A DNA stretch of 46,109 nucleotides from NCBI GenBank assembly GCA_024402695.1, contig JAKSTG010000024.1, forward strand, positions 1 through 46,109, read 5' to 3'. Below the pieces are notes generated by a model, which had not been told where the DNA came from, did no database searches, and saw only the letters and a list, made by a program, of their open reading frames with translations. Positions 8,800-17,955 of this stretch are shown here, in pieces. Positions within the stretch are counted from its first letter, which is position 1; each line of letters begins with the position of its first letter. Source of the stretch: Treponema sp. GTDB lineage: Bacteria > Spirochaetota > Spirochaetia > Treponematales > Treponemataceae. The translations under genes were made by a program, and so were the position numbers.

Positions 8800-10512
8800 A
8801 TGGAAGAAATGGAAGTGGAAAACGGAAATGTTAATAACTCCAAAAACATTTTCGAAACACAGTTAGAAGAATCACTTAAGGAGTTCAACGCACCACAGGC
8901 AGGTTCGCTTGTAGAAGGAATCGTAGTATCAGTAGCCAATGATTATGTTTATGTCGACATCGGCGATAAATCTGAAGGTCTGATTCCTGTACAGGAATTC
9001 ACTGGAGATCTGCCAAAAGAAGGCGACAAAGTTCAGGCTTTGCTTACAGGACACGATAAGAATGGTCCTGTTCTCTCAAAAAGACGCGCAGATTCAAAGC
9101 GCTTTTCAAAAGAAGTAAGCCAGGCATTCAAAGATGGTCTGCCAGTAGACGGTGTAATTGTAAAGGTAGTAAAGAGTGGTTATGAAGTAGATCTCGGTAT
9201 TGAACGTGCCGCATTCCTTCCTATCAGCCAGTCAGATGCAGACAAAGTTGAAAAACCAGAAAGTCTCGTAGGTGTTAAATCTAAATTCTATATCGAACGC
9301 CTGTACTCAGACAAAAAACTCAATCCTGTTGTAAACCGCAGAAAGTATCTCGAAGAACAGATCAACACAAAACGTGATGAATTCTTCAATACAGCTAAAA
9401 TCGGTGATTCAGTAAAAGGAACTGTAAAATCATTTACAAGTTTCGGTGCCTTCATCGACCTGGGCGGATTCGACGGACTTCTTCATATCAATGATATGAG
9501 CTGGGGACACGTTGCTCGTCCAAAAGATTTCGTAAAGAAAGGACAGGAAATCGAACTTAAAGTTATCCGTCTTGATCCAGCAGAAAAGAGAATCAACCTT
9601 TCTCTGAAACACTTCTCTGAAGATCCATGGATGCACTTCGAAGAAAAATACGCTGTAAACAGCATCGTAAAAGGTAAAGTTACCAAACTTACAGATTTCG
9701 GTGCATTTGTTGAACTGGAAGAAGGAATTGAAGGTCTGGTTCACATCAGCGAATTCTCTTGGACAAAGAAAATCAACAAACCTGCAGACGTTGTAGCAAA
9801 AGATCAGGAAGTTGAAGTAATGATCCTCGGATACGATATCCAGGCTGGTCGTGTTTCACTTGGTCTTAAACAGACAACAGACAATCCTTGGGATTCAATT
9901 GCAGACAAATATCCTGTTGGAACAAAAGTAACAGGTAAAGTTGTAAAACTTACAAACGTAGGAGCTTTCATTTCACTTGCTGATGGAATCGACGGTTTCC
10001 TCCACGCAGATGACATTTCTTGGACAAAGAAAGTAAAGCACCCTGGAAGCGAACTTAAAGTTGACCAGGATGTTGAAGCTGTAGTTATCGAATGCGATCC
10101 AGAACAGCACAGAATCCGTGTTGGTCTTAAACAGCTCACAGACGATCCATGGAAATCATTTGCTGAAGAATACAAACCGGGTTCTACACTTGAAGGTGAA
10201 ATCACTTCAATCACAGACTTCGGTCTCTTCGTAAAAGCTCCAAACGGAATTGAAGGTCTTGTAAACAAGGCTAACCTCAGCGACGACAAAGAAGTTCCTT
10301 TCGAAGAAGCTGTTGCCAAATACAATGTTGGTGACAAAATCAATGTATTCGTTGTTGACGTAAACGTTGAAAAAGAAAAAGTTGCATTCTCAGTACGTGA
10401 ATACAAGAGAAAGCAGCAGCGCGATGAAATCTCTCAGTATATGTCTTCATCAGGAAACGATGATGACGGTGCTTATACAATCGGAGATTTGCTCAATTCA
10501 AAAAGTGAATAA
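8800..10512 (+). CDS. rpsA: 30S ribosomal protein S1
   Basis: S1 holds mRNA on the 30S subunit during initiation. The 570-residue protein contains six OB-fold S1 repeats beginning near residues 35, 115, 200, 285, 372 and 460. The later repeats carry clear signatures such as SFGAFIDLGGFDGLLHINDM and DFGAFVELEEGIEGLVHISE; the first two are more diverged, as usual. Spacers with DPW or NPW join repeats 3 to 6. The ATG is preceded by a purine-rich stretch. Two terminators follow the stop codon. Confidence 0.97.
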   Translation: MEEMEVENGNVNNSKNIFETQLEESLKEFNAPQAGSLVEGIVVSVANDYVYVDIGDKSEGLIPVQEFTGDLPKEGDKVQALLTGHDKNGPVLSKRRADSKRFSKEVSQAFKDGLPVDGVIVKVVKSGYEVDLGIERAAFLPISQSDADKVEKPESLVGVKSKFYIERLYSDKKLNPVVNRRKYLEEQINTKRDEFFNTAKIGDSVKGTVKSFTSFGAFIDLGGFDGLLHINDMSWGHVARPKDFVKKGQEIELKVIRLDPAEKRINLSLKHFSEDPWMHFEEKYAVNSIVKGKVTKLTDFGAFVELEEGIEGLVHISEFSWTKKINKPADVVAKDQEVEVMILGYDIQAGRVSLGLKQTTDNPWDSIADKYPVGTKVTGKVVKLTNVGAFISLADGIDGFLHADDISWTKKVKHPGSELKVDQDVEAVVIECDPEQHRIRVGLKQLTDDPWKSFAEEYKPGSTLEGEITSITDFGLFVKAPNGIEGLVNKANLSDDKEVPFEEAVAKYNVGDKINVFVVDVNVEKEKVAFSVREYKRKQQRDEISQYMSSSGNDDDGAYTIGDLLNSKSE

Positions 10513-10529
10513 TTCACTCTTTGAATAAC

Positions 10530-10553
10530 AAGCCGGGGCTTGCTCCGGTTTTA
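10530..10553 (+). terminator. GC-rich hairpin after rpsA
   Basis: GCCGG and CCGGT arms with extra pairs around a short CTTG loop, then TTTTATT. It is the first of two consecutive hairpins. Confidence 0.6.
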
Positions 10554-10562
10554 TTCAGCAAT

Positions 10563-10607
10563 AAAAACGCATTGTGTGATACCTTCAGTTCATACAATGC
10601 GTTTTTT
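10563..10607 (+). terminator. Strong terminator of the dxs-cmk-rpsA unit
   Basis: A 16-bp stem with one G-U pair (10563-10578 with 10591-10606, core AAAAACGCATTGT) around a 12-nt loop, with the T-run provided by the right arm. Confidence 0.88.
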
Positions 10608-10655
10608 ATGATTTTATGTGATAAACTTAAAATCTATTATAGAAAAAAGAAAGGA

Positions 10656-11567
10656 ATGTTAGGCAAAAACGATATATTAGTTCAGAAAGTCAGTTTCTTT
10701 GAAAAGAACAGCCTTAATTTTAAGGATGTACAGAAAATCGCCAGCGATTTTGCTGCACAGAACCTTCCGGTTCAGGTTTGTTCAAAAGATGTAATCTTAA
10801 GAAAATGGTTTTCGGAGTTAATCTCCTGGTATAAATACAAATCAGCTGAAAATTTTGTTTATGTTCCTTGTTCTGTTTTCAAGGTAGAAAAACTGGTTCC
10901 TTATCTTTCCAGTTTGAAGCCTGAAACTGTTGTTCTTCTTGATCAGATTGAAACCCTTTCAGTTGACGTTCAGAATGACATTCTTGGACTTATTGAAAAT
11001 CAGGTTTTTGCTTCAAGAAATATTCTTGTAGTTGCAGGAACAAGTGAAAATCTTGATGAACTGACACAGAACAATCTTTTTTCACCATCATTGGGATACA
11101 GACTGAATCTTCTGAAAATGAATCTTCCGGTTCTTTCAGAAAATCCATCTGAAATCCTGCCTTTGGCAAATTATTTTCTCCGAATCGAAAGATTCGAGAC
11201 TGGAAAAGACTTTGAAGGGTTTACGGACGGTGCCAAAGAAGCTTTAGCCGGACATCTCTGGAAAGGCGGACTTGGAGAACTGAAGAGTGTAATTTCCGGA
11301 GCGGTAGTGAAGGGGATTCCGCCAATGGTTTCGGAAGCTGATCTGGACCTTGAAAAAAGACATGGCAACGCAGGTGCAGAATATGAAAAAATCGCCTCGT
11401 CTCTTGGAGAAGATAAAACAATGAAAAATGCCCTGGATTCTTTCAAACGTTTCTACGTTATGAAGATCCTTGAAGAAAATGGTAATAATCAGACCCGAAC
11501 TGCCGAAGTTCTGGGGCTCCAGCGAACTTATGTTTCTCGTTTGATGAACGAGCTTCATATCCGCTGA
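10656..11567 (+). CDS. Degenerate NtrC-like (sigma-54 activator-related) regulator with Fis-type HTH
   Basis: The C-terminus (about residues 261-303) is a Fis-type helix-turn-helix (ILEENGNNQTRTAEVLGLQ, then TYVSRLMNEL). Before it lies a recognisable but decayed AAA+ region of the enhancer-binding family: TVVLLDQIETLSVDVQNDIL aligns with the Walker B block, NILVVAGTSENLDELTQ with the sensor-1 strand, YRLN with the second arginine-finger region, and EILPLANYFL with the linker. The Walker A loop and the GAFTGA sigma-54 loop are absent, and Walker B reads DQ in place of DE, so ATP hydrolysis is unlikely. The start at 10656 is provisional: AAGGA abuts that ATG with no spacing, and earlier in-frame starts fall in the terminator. 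Confidence 0.7.
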   Translation: MLGKNDILVQKVSFFEKNSLNFKDVQKIASDFAAQNLPVQVCSKDVILRKWFSELISWYKYKSAENFVYVPCSVFKVEKLVPYLSSLKPETVVLLDQIETLSVDVQNDILGLIENQVFASRNILVVAGTSENLDELTQNNLFSPSLGYRLNLLKMNLPVLSENPSEILPLANYFLRIERFETGKDFEGFTDGAKEALAGHLWKGGLGELKSVISGAVVKGIPPMVSEADLDLEKRHGNAGAEYEKIASSLGEDKTMKNALDSFKRFYVMKILEENGNNQTRTAEVLGLQRTYVSRLMNELHIR

Positions 11568-11601
11568 TTAAAATATATTTTTCGTACTATCGAGGTATAA
11601 A

Positions 11602-12276
11602 ATGTCTGACAAAACAGAAAAAAAATCAGTTTCAGAAAAACTCAACGGTTTTCTTGAAAAAAACAGAGTATGTCTTTTCGCTGTTCTTGGCGTAGCTGTT
11701 GCAGCTGTTATTGTTTACGCTGTATGTGTTTCAGTAAACGCAAAATCAACAGAAAAGGCTCTTTCTGCAATTGATGAAATCACTTATGTTCTTACAAAAG
11801 ATTCTGATGGAATCGAAGACAGCGAAGCTGCTTCAAGACGTGCTACAGCAAAAGACGCTGTTGCTCCATACCTTTCAAAAGGTGGTGTAACTGGTGTTCG
11901 TGCTAACATGCTGGCCGCTGAAATTGCTTTCCAGGACAAAGATTATGCTGCTGCTCTTGATTACTGGACAGCTGCAGGTGCAAAAGGAAAGAAAGCTTAC
12001 ACAGCTCCTCTTGCTTACTACAATGTTGCTGTATGTAACGAACAGCTTGGAAAACTTGAAGACGCTGCTGCTAACTATAAAAAAGCTGCAGATTCAGACT
12101 TCGTTCTTAAATCACACGCTCTGTTCTCACTTGGTCGTGTATACGAAGCAATGAATGATTCAGCAAAAGCTGCAGAAGCATACAATACTCTTATTTCTGC
12201 TAGCCCAGAAGATACATGGGCAAAACTTGCAAAATCAAGAGTTATGGATATGAAACTTAAAGGAAATATCCAGTAA
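11602..12276 (+). CDS. Membrane-anchored tetratricopeptide-repeat protein
   Basis: The 224-residue protein has a cytoplasmic N-terminus of about 22 residues, one hydrophobic helix (CLFAVLGVAVAAVIVYAVCV) and then a periplasmic helical domain. The second half has TPR-like units (YAAALDYWTAAGAKGKKAYT, then YYNVAVCNEQLGKLEDAAAN and ALFSLGRVYEAMNDSAKAAE). The topology resembles YfgM-type proteins that act with envelope chaperones, but no specific role can be assigned. A GAGG ribosome-binding site precedes the ATG. It lies between a degenerate regulator and a lipoprotein. Confidence 0.75.
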   Translation: MSDKTEKKSVSEKLNGFLEKNRVCLFAVLGVAVAAVIVYAVCVSVNAKSTEKALSAIDEITYVLTKDSDGIEDSEAASRRATAKDAVAPYLSKGGVTGVRANMLAAEIAFQDKDYAAALDYWTAAGAKGKKAYTAPLAYYNVAVCNEQLGKLEDAAANYKKAADSDFVLKSHALFSLGRVYEAMNDSAKAAEAYNTLISASPEDTWAKLAKSRVMDMKLKGNIQ

Positions 12277-12300
12277 TTAAAATCTGGTAAGTTATTAAAT

Positions 12301-13125
12301 ATGAAAACATCTTGGGGAAAATTTAAGTGTCCGTTTATTTCACTGTTTTTCTCGGGATGTTTTTTGTTTTTAACCTCAGGTTGCGGTCTGGACCAGGTTT
12401 ATTATATTTTGGCTCCAACCCGCACTTATAACGTTCCGGAAAATACAAGTTTCTTCTCTGAAGCCTATTTTGAATTCGAGACCAACGAAAAAAAGGATTT
12501 TGAGGACTTTGTTTATAGTGGTACAGAAATCTATTATAAGATTTATTCTCGCTATAATGATGATTTGGCTTCAACAGATCTGACTTCACAGCGTTCAAGC
12601 ATTTACAGTGTTTCAACTTCTGATAATGATGCAAATGCTGCAACAAAGATGATTGAAACTTATGGGTATAAACCCCTTTATGTATGCACACCATCAGCAG
12701 AAAATCCGGATGATAAAAAATTCGATAAAATTGAACCTTGCATTATTCCTCATACTTCAGAGAATAAAAGGGTTCATATCAGGCTTACTGATTATCAGAA
12801 TTTAGATGAGTATTCTGCACGGGTTTACTATACAACAAATGAAGGTAAAACACATTACATTGGATCTGAAAAATCATTTCCTTGCCGTTATTCATCGTCA
12901 AATACTTTTAACTTTGGACGTAAAGGCGTAAGGGATGCAAAGCCTGAAAAGGATAATGGTGAATCAGATTTGTCTTATACAGATTTTGATTCTGGGGCTG
13001 AAAATACGTTTTATGTAGCGTTGTATGCGGTTCTTTCAGGCCGTGACATTTCCTACGTAACTTATCATTCAAACGTTCTTTACCTTGGCTGTGTTCCAAT
13101 AAATGCCAATGTAGAAGATAACTAG
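12301..13125 (+). CDS. Hypothetical lipoprotein
   Basis: I do not recognise the family. The N-terminus is a lipoprotein signal: basic residues, a hydrophobic stretch (FISLFFSGCFLFLTSGC) and a lipobox with Cys at residue 28 or so, then a 245-residue mature domain rich in Tyr, Asp and Ser. It begins 24 nt after the TPR gene without an obvious Shine-Dalgarno sequence and is probably co-transcribed. It would be anchored to the inner or outer membrane facing the periplasm. Confidence 0.6.
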   Translation: MKTSWGKFKCPFISLFFSGCFLFLTSGCGLDQVYYILAPTRTYNVPENTSFFSEAYFEFETNEKKDFEDFVYSGTEIYYKIYSRYNDDLASTDLTSQRSSIYSVSTSDNDANAATKMIETYGYKPLYVCTPSAENPDDKKFDKIEPCIIPHTSENKRVHIRLTDYQNLDEYSARVYYTTNEGKTHYIGSEKSFPCRYSSSNTFNFGRKGVRDAKPEKDNGESDLSYTDFDSGAENTFYVALYAVLSGRDISYVTYHSNVLYLGCVPINANVEDN

Positions 13126-13175
13126 TGCATATATAGGAAATATTGCATAACCTTTTGTAATATGATAATATTTTC

Positions 13176-13188
13176 TATTGTAACAATA
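13176..13188. promoter_or_regulatory. Short palindrome upstream of yebC
   Basis: TATTGT, one base, ACAATA forms a perfect 6+6 inverted repeat about 30 nt before the yebC start, in the likely promoter zone. It may be an operator or chance in AT-rich DNA. Confidence 0.3.
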
Positions 13189-13216
13189 TAGTAAACTTAT
13201 TTTAAAGGAGTTCCTA

Positions 13217-13960
13217 ATGTCAGGACATAGTAAATGGGCCACCATTAAACATGCAAAGGGTCTTGCCGATGCTAAACGTGGTAAAATTTTCACAAAATTC
13301 ATCAAAGAAATTTCTATTGCAGCTCGCATGGGTGGTGGAGATCCTAACTCTAACCCACGCCTCCGTACAGTAATTCTTAAAGCACGTGCTGCTAACATGC
13401 CAAAAGACAACATTGAACGTGCAATTAAAAAGGGTACAGGTGAAGACGGCGGAGCAGCTTACGAAGAATACCTCTACGAAGGATACGCACCAGGCGGAGT
13501 TGCTGTTATGGTTGAAGTTCTTACAGACAACAAAAACCGTGCTGCAGCAGACGTTCGCAACATTTTCTCTAAATCAGGCGGAAACCTTGGTACAACAGGT
13601 TCTGTAAGCCGTATGTTCCAGAGAAAAGGACAGATCGCTTACGATGCAGAAAAAGTATCAGAAGATGAACTTATGGAAGTTGCTCTTGAAGCAGGTGCTG
13701 ATGACATCGTAAACGAAGACGGAGTTATCACAGTTACAACAGCTCCAGATTCATTCGCTGATGTTCTTGATGCTCTCAACGAAAAAGGATACGAATCACT
13801 TTCTGCTGAAGTAGCCATGGTTCCAGATGCTTACACAGCAGTTGATGCTGAAACAGCAGCAAAAGTTCAGAAAATGATCGACAAACTCGAAGACAACGAC
13901 GATGTTCAGAACGTTTACCACACAGCTGAATATCCAGATGACTTCGAGCCTGAAGCTTAA
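13217..13960 (+). CDS. yebC: YebC/PmpR-family protein (TACO1 family)
   Basis: The N-terminus is the family hallmark (SGHSKWATIKHAKGLADAKR, then GKIFTKFIKEISIAA), and the 247-residue length is typical. Members bind DNA as regulators or act on the ribosome to ease stalling, as mitochondrial TACO1 does; which applies here cannot be told. AAAGGAG lies 6 nt before the ATG. ruvC follows after two terminators, so the frequent yebC-ruvC neighbourhood is kept but transcription is separate. Confidence 0.95.
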   Translation: MSGHSKWATIKHAKGLADAKRGKIFTKFIKEISIAARMGGGDPNSNPRLRTVILKARAANMPKDNIERAIKKGTGEDGGAAYEEYLYEGYAPGGVAVMVEVLTDNKNRAAADVRNIFSKSGGNLGTTGSVSRMFQRKGQIAYDAEKVSEDELMEVALEAGADDIVNEDGVITVTTAPDSFADVLDALNEKGYESLSAEVAMVPDAYTAVDAETAAKVQKMIDKLEDNDDVQNVYHTAEYPDDFEPEA

Positions 13961-14000
13961 TGAAGCGGGTTAGGGAGCTTTATTAAGCTGTCTTAATCGC

Positions 14001-14030
14001 AAAAACCGGAACTTTTAGTTCCGGTTTTTT
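14001..14030 (+). terminator. Terminator after yebC
   Basis: A perfect 13-bp stem AAAAACCGGAACT (14001-14013) with 14017-14029, loop TTT, ending in a T-run. Confidence 0.92.
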
Positions 14031-14074
14031 CTTTTAAAACCAATGAAGGCGGTTTTTATGCCGTCTCGATAGAG

Positions 14075-14105
14075 AAAAGTCAGAACATTTTGTTCTGACT
14101 TTTTT
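14075..14105 (+). terminator. Second terminator between yebC and ruvC
   Basis: A perfect 13-bp stem AAAAGTCAGAACA (14075-14087) with 14091-14103, a 3-nt loop and a T-run. The two hairpins in tandem insulate ruvC from yebC. Confidence 0.92.
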
Positions 14106-14130
14106 CATTTAACTCAAATTATGTTATAAT
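14102..14130 (+). promoter_or_regulatory. ruvC promoter with near-leaderless spacing
   Basis: A perfect TATAAT at 14125-14130 with TTTTCA 17 nt upstream (14102-14107, inside the terminator T-run). The expected start of transcription is about 14137, and the ruvC ATG is at 14140. Confidence 0.65.
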
Positions 14131-14139
14131 CAAAAAAGT

Positions 14140-14685
14140 ATGACACCTACAGATTTTCAGAGCTTACCAGGTTCTCAAATTCTTGCTGATGAAAAAATTT
14201 CTCGAAAAAAGATTCGTCGTGTCCTGGGAATTGACCCAGGACTAGCAAATACCGGTTTTGGGGTAGTGGATTATTATAACGGGCGATACAGAATGGTCAG
14301 TTACGGTGTTATCACAACAAAGGCAGAAAGTCCTCACGGAGAAAGACTTCTGGCCATCTATCAAAGACTTCAGTCAGTTATTGATGAGTTCAAACCTGAT
14401 GAAGCCGGAATGGAAACTCTCTATTTTGCCCGCAATGCTTCAAGTGCCATGACTGTAGCCGAAGCTAGAGGTGTTGTTACTCTTTGTCTTGCACAGAACT
14501 GCATAAAACTTGGGGAATATACCCCGAATCAGATTAAAAGTGCCGTAACAGGAACTGCAAATGCCGATAAGGAGCTGGTTGAGCGCTATATTAAGATTCT
14601 TCTGAATCTGGAAACGGAACCAAAGCCTGATCATGCGGCCGATGCTCTTGCCGGAGCAATAACTCATCTTCATCACTCACTTTAA
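14140..14685 (+). CDS. ruvC: Crossover junction endodeoxyribonuclease RuvC
   Basis: RuvC cuts Holliday junctions as a dimer. Catalytic acids are visible: D32 in VLGIDPGLANTGF, E92 in AGMETLYFARN, and H165/D168 in KPDHAADAL. The 181-residue protein has about 25 extra N-terminal residues before the usual start of homology; no in-frame ATG lies between, so ATG 14140 is used. There is no Shine-Dalgarno sequence, and the -10 box ends only 9 nt upstream. ruvA and ruvB, often adjacent, are not in this window; ileS follows. Confidence 0.95.
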   Translation: MTPTDFQSLPGSQILADEKISRKKIRRVLGIDPGLANTGFGVVDYYNGRYRMVSYGVITTKAESPHGERLLAIYQRLQSVIDEFKPDEAGMETLYFARNASSAMTVAEARGVVTLCLAQNCIKLGEYTPNQIKSAVTGTANADKELVERYIKILLNLETEPKPDHAADALAGAITHLHHSL

Positions 14686-14703
14686 TAAAATCCTCATTTT
14701 CTG

Positions 14704-14709
14704 TATAAT
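14704..14709 (+). promoter_or_regulatory. Probable -10 box for ileS
   Basis: TATAAT at 14704-14709, 37 nt before the ileS ATG, with no convincing -35. AGAGG at 14731-14735 is the likely ribosome-binding site. Confidence 0.45.
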
Positions 14710-14745
14710 AGTTTAGTTATTACTATATATAGAGGTTATGATCGA

Positions 14746-17700
14746 ATGTATTCACCAGTAGATCCAAAAGTAGATTTTCCTAAACAGGAAGAAGAAGTAT
14801 TAAAATTCTGGGAAAAGAATGATACTTTTAAAAAATCAGTAAGTCAGCGCGAAGGCTCTGAAGAATTTGTATTCTTTGACGGACCTCCATTTGCAACAGG
14901 ACTTCCTCATTTCGGACATTTTATTCCATCTACTATTAAAGATATTATTCCACGTTATCAGACAATGAAAGGTAAGAAGGTTGATCGCCGTTTCGGTTGG
15001 GACTGTCATGGTCTTCCTGTAGAAAACCTTATTGAAAAAGAACTTGGCATTAACTCAAAGCACGAAATTGAAGAAATGGGTGTTGATAAATTCAACGAAG
15101 CCTGTCGTGCCTCAGTTCTTAAATACACCTCTGAATGGCGTAAAACAATCACTCGTATGGGACGCTGGGTAGATTTTGACCGCGACTATAAAACAATGAA
15201 TCCAGAATTTATGGAATCAATTTGGTGGGTTGCAAAATCTCTCTGGGACAAAAATCTCATTTACGAAGGACAGTACATTCTTCCATATTGTCCTCGTTGT
15301 TCAACAGTTCTTTCATCTCACGAACTTGCTCAGGGTTATAAAGACAAGCAGGACCCTGCAGTTACAATTCGTTTCAAGGTAAAGAGTCTTCCAGCCTCAA
15401 TCGGCGACAACGATCTTGAAAACACATACTTTATTGCATGGACAACAACTCCTTGGACACTCCCTTCAAACCTGGGTCTTTGTATGGGACCAGAAGTTGA
15501 ATATGTAAAACTCAAGGATAAATCAGACGGAACAAATTACATCTTCGCTAAAGCTCGTGTTTCTGCTTACTTCAAAAACGAAGCTGATTACGAAATCCTC
15601 TGGACTCACAAAGGTGCAGAACTTATCGATGCAACTTATGAACCTCTGTTCCCTTACTTTGCTGATCTTGCAGATCCAAAAGTATGTGAAGAAAAATCAG
15701 GTCAGAAATGTGAAAAGGGTGCTTTCCGCATGTTCAATGCCGATTACGTTTCTACAGAAGACGGTACAGGTATTGTTCATATTGCTCCAGCATTTGGTGA
15801 AGAAGATAACAAAGTATTCCGTGGTTCGGGTGTACCAAATGTTCAGCCACTTGATGCTGAATGTAAGTTCACAAAAGAAGTTCCTGAATACGCCGGTGTA
15901 TTTGTAAAAGACGCTGACAAAGATATTATGGACCGCCTTAAGAAAGAAGGTAAACTGGTAAAACGCGAAACAGTAAACCACCAGTATCCACACTGCTGGC
16001 GCTGTTCTTCTCCACTTATTTACCGCGGTATCGGTTCATGGTTCGTAAAAGTTCAGGATCATCACGATGCACTTCTCCGTGCCAACAGCCAGATCAAATG
16101 GCAGCCTTCACATATTAAAGAAGGACGCTTCGGAAAATGGCTCGCAGGTTCACGTGACTGGGCAGTAAGCCGTAATCGTTATTGGGGTAACCCAATTCCA
16201 ATCTGGCGCTGTGATGACCCAGAATGTAAACATACTCTCTGTGTTGGAAGCCGTCAGGAACTGAAAGATCTTTCTGGTATTTATCCTGAAGATCTTCACA
16301 AACAGTTTGTTGATAAAATCACAATTCCTTGTCCAAAATGTAAGGGAATAATGCACCGTATTCCTGAAGTATTTGACTGTTGGTTTGAATCAGGAAGCAT
16401 GCCTTATGGACAGCAGCATTATCCTTTTGAAAACAAAGAATTCTTCGAAAGTCATTTCCCTGCAAACTTTATTTCAGAAGGTTTGGACCAGACACGCGGT
16501 TGGTTCTACACACTTACAATTCTTGCTAGTCATCTGTTTGACAAACCTGCATTCCAGAACTGTATCGTAAACGGTCTTGTTCTTGCAGAAGACGGACGCA
16601 AAATGTCTAAGTCTCTCAAAAACTACACAGATCCTGTTGAAGCAATCAACATGTTCGGTGCCGACGCTCTTCGTCTGTTCCTGATTCACTCAGCTGTTGT
16701 AAAAGCTGATGACCTTCGTTATTCAGATACAGGGGTTCGTGAAGTTCTTAAGAACATTTTGATTCCTCTCTGGAGTGGATACTCATTCTTCGTTCAGTAT
16801 GCAAACATTGACGGTGTAACCTGTACAGGTCACGAATTCGACTCAAAACTTCCTGAAAATCCTCTTGACCGCTGGATCCTTTCTGTTACTCAGAAAATGG
16901 TAAAAGATGTTACAGCCGCTCTTGATGATTACGACCTGAGTGCCGCAATTGATCCTCTTATTGCATTCATCGATCAGATCAATAACTGGTACATCCGCCG
17001 TAACCGTCGTCGTTTCTGGAAGTCTGGAAATGATAACGATAAACTCGAAGCTTATGCTTCACTTTATTACGCTCTCAAAACTTTCTGTAAGTGTGCAGCT
17101 CCTGTAATTCCATTCATTACAGAAACAATGTATCAGAACTTCAAAACTTCTGACGACAAAGATTCTGTACACCTTTGTGATTACCCTGTATACAACGAAA
17201 AAATGCGTGATGAAGCACTGGAATTCCGTATGAATACAGTTCAGAAAGCTGTTTCTATGGGACGCTCACTGCGTAACCAGTTCAACCTGAAAAACCGCCA
17301 GCCACTGGCCAGTTGTCAGCTTGTTACACGTAACTTGGAAGAGCGTGCTGTTCTTTCGGATATGCAGGATACAATCGCTGAAGAACTGAATGTTAAACAG
17401 GTTGTATTCCACGACAAAGAAGATGAACTTGTTGAATACAAGGCAAAGGCTAACTTCAAGGTAATGGGTAAAGAACTTGGACCTAAGATGAAGGCTGCCG
17501 CTGCAATCATCCAGACTCTGACATCTGAACAGATTGAACAGGTTCTTAATGGAAATGCACTTGTAATTGATGTTGAAGGTCAGAACGTTGAACTTGCAGA
17601 AGAAAAACTGATTGTTGAACGCATTGAAAAAGAAAACCTTAAAGTAGTAAACGAAGGAACTCTTACAGTTGCTCTGGATACTAAAGTTACAGATGAACTT

Positions 17701-17955
17701 AAGAAAGAAGGATACGTTCGTGATCTTATTCGTGGTATCCAGAACCTCCGTAAGGAATCAGGTTTCAATGTTACAGACAGAATCAGCCTTACTGTAAGCG
17801 GTGATGCTGATCTTAAAGAAGCATACAATACTTTCACTGAAATGATTTCCGGTGAAGTACTTGCAGAAAAAGCCGCCTGGACAGATTCACTGGCTGACGG
17901 TTCTGCAGTAGATGCTGATGACAAAACATGGAGCATCAAGGTTGAAAAAATCTAG
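14746..17955 (+). CDS. ileS: Isoleucyl-tRNA synthetase (type 2-like)
   Basis: IleS charges tRNA-Ile and edits misactivated valine. The 1069-residue protein has the HIGH motif as HFGH at residues 55-58 (GPPFATGLPHFGH) and KMSKS at 619-623. The class I core, the CP1 editing insert, and cysteine-pair zinc sites (CPRCS, HCWRC, CPKC) are visible. The wording around HFGH (DIIPRYQTMKGKKVDRRFGW) and the length are of the eukaryotic-like type 2 group, which is associated with low mupirocin sensitivity. The downstream lipoprotein gene starts inside its 3' end. Confidence 0.96.
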   Translation: MYSPVDPKVDFPKQEEEVLKFWEKNDTFKKSVSQREGSEEFVFFDGPPFATGLPHFGHFIPSTIKDIIPRYQTMKGKKVDRRFGWDCHGLPVENLIEKELGINSKHEIEEMGVDKFNEACRASVLKYTSEWRKTITRMGRWVDFDRDYKTMNPEFMESIWWVAKSLWDKNLIYEGQYILPYCPRCSTVLSSHELAQGYKDKQDPAVTIRFKVKSLPASIGDNDLENTYFIAWTTTPWTLPSNLGLCMGPEVEYVKLKDKSDGTNYIFAKARVSAYFKNEADYEILWTHKGAELIDATYEPLFPYFADLADPKVCEEKSGQKCEKGAFRMFNADYVSTEDGTGIVHIAPAFGEEDNKVFRGSGVPNVQPLDAECKFTKEVPEYAGVFVKDADKDIMDRLKKEGKLVKRETVNHQYPHCWRCSSPLIYRGIGSWFVKVQDHHDALLRANSQIKWQPSHIKEGRFGKWLAGSRDWAVSRNRYWGNPIPIWRCDDPECKHTLCVGSRQELKDLSGIYPEDLHKQFVDKITIPCPKCKGIMHRIPEVFDCWFESGSMPYGQQHYPFENKEFFESHFPANFISEGLDQTRGWFYTLTILASHLFDKPAFQNCIVNGLVLAEDGRKMSKSLKNYTDPVEAINMFGADALRLFLIHSAVVKADDLRYSDTGVREVLKNILIPLWSGYSFFVQYANIDGVTCTGHEFDSKLPENPLDRWILSVTQKMVKDVTAALDDYDLSAAIDPLIAFIDQINNWYIRRNRRRFWKSGNDNDKLEAYASLYYALKTFCKCAAPVIPFITETMYQNFKTSDDKDSVHLCDYPVYNEKMRDEALEFRMNTVQKAVSMGRSLRNQFNLKNRQPLASCQLVTRNLEERAVLSDMQDTIAEELNVKQVVFHDKEDELVEYKAKANFKVMGKELGPKMKAAAAIIQTLTSEQIEQVLNGNALVIDVEGQNVELAEEKLIVERIEKENLKVVNEGTLTVALDTKVTDELKKEGYVRDLIRGIQNLRKESGFNVTDRISLTVSGDADLKEAYNTFTEMISGEVLAEKAAWTDSLADGSAVDADDKTWSIKVEKI

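Noticed and set aside
10521..10655. N-terminal 45 residues of the longer frame of the degenerate regulator
   Set aside because: This part runs through both rpsA terminators, including a 16-bp stem, and the translated sequence has no homology-like features.
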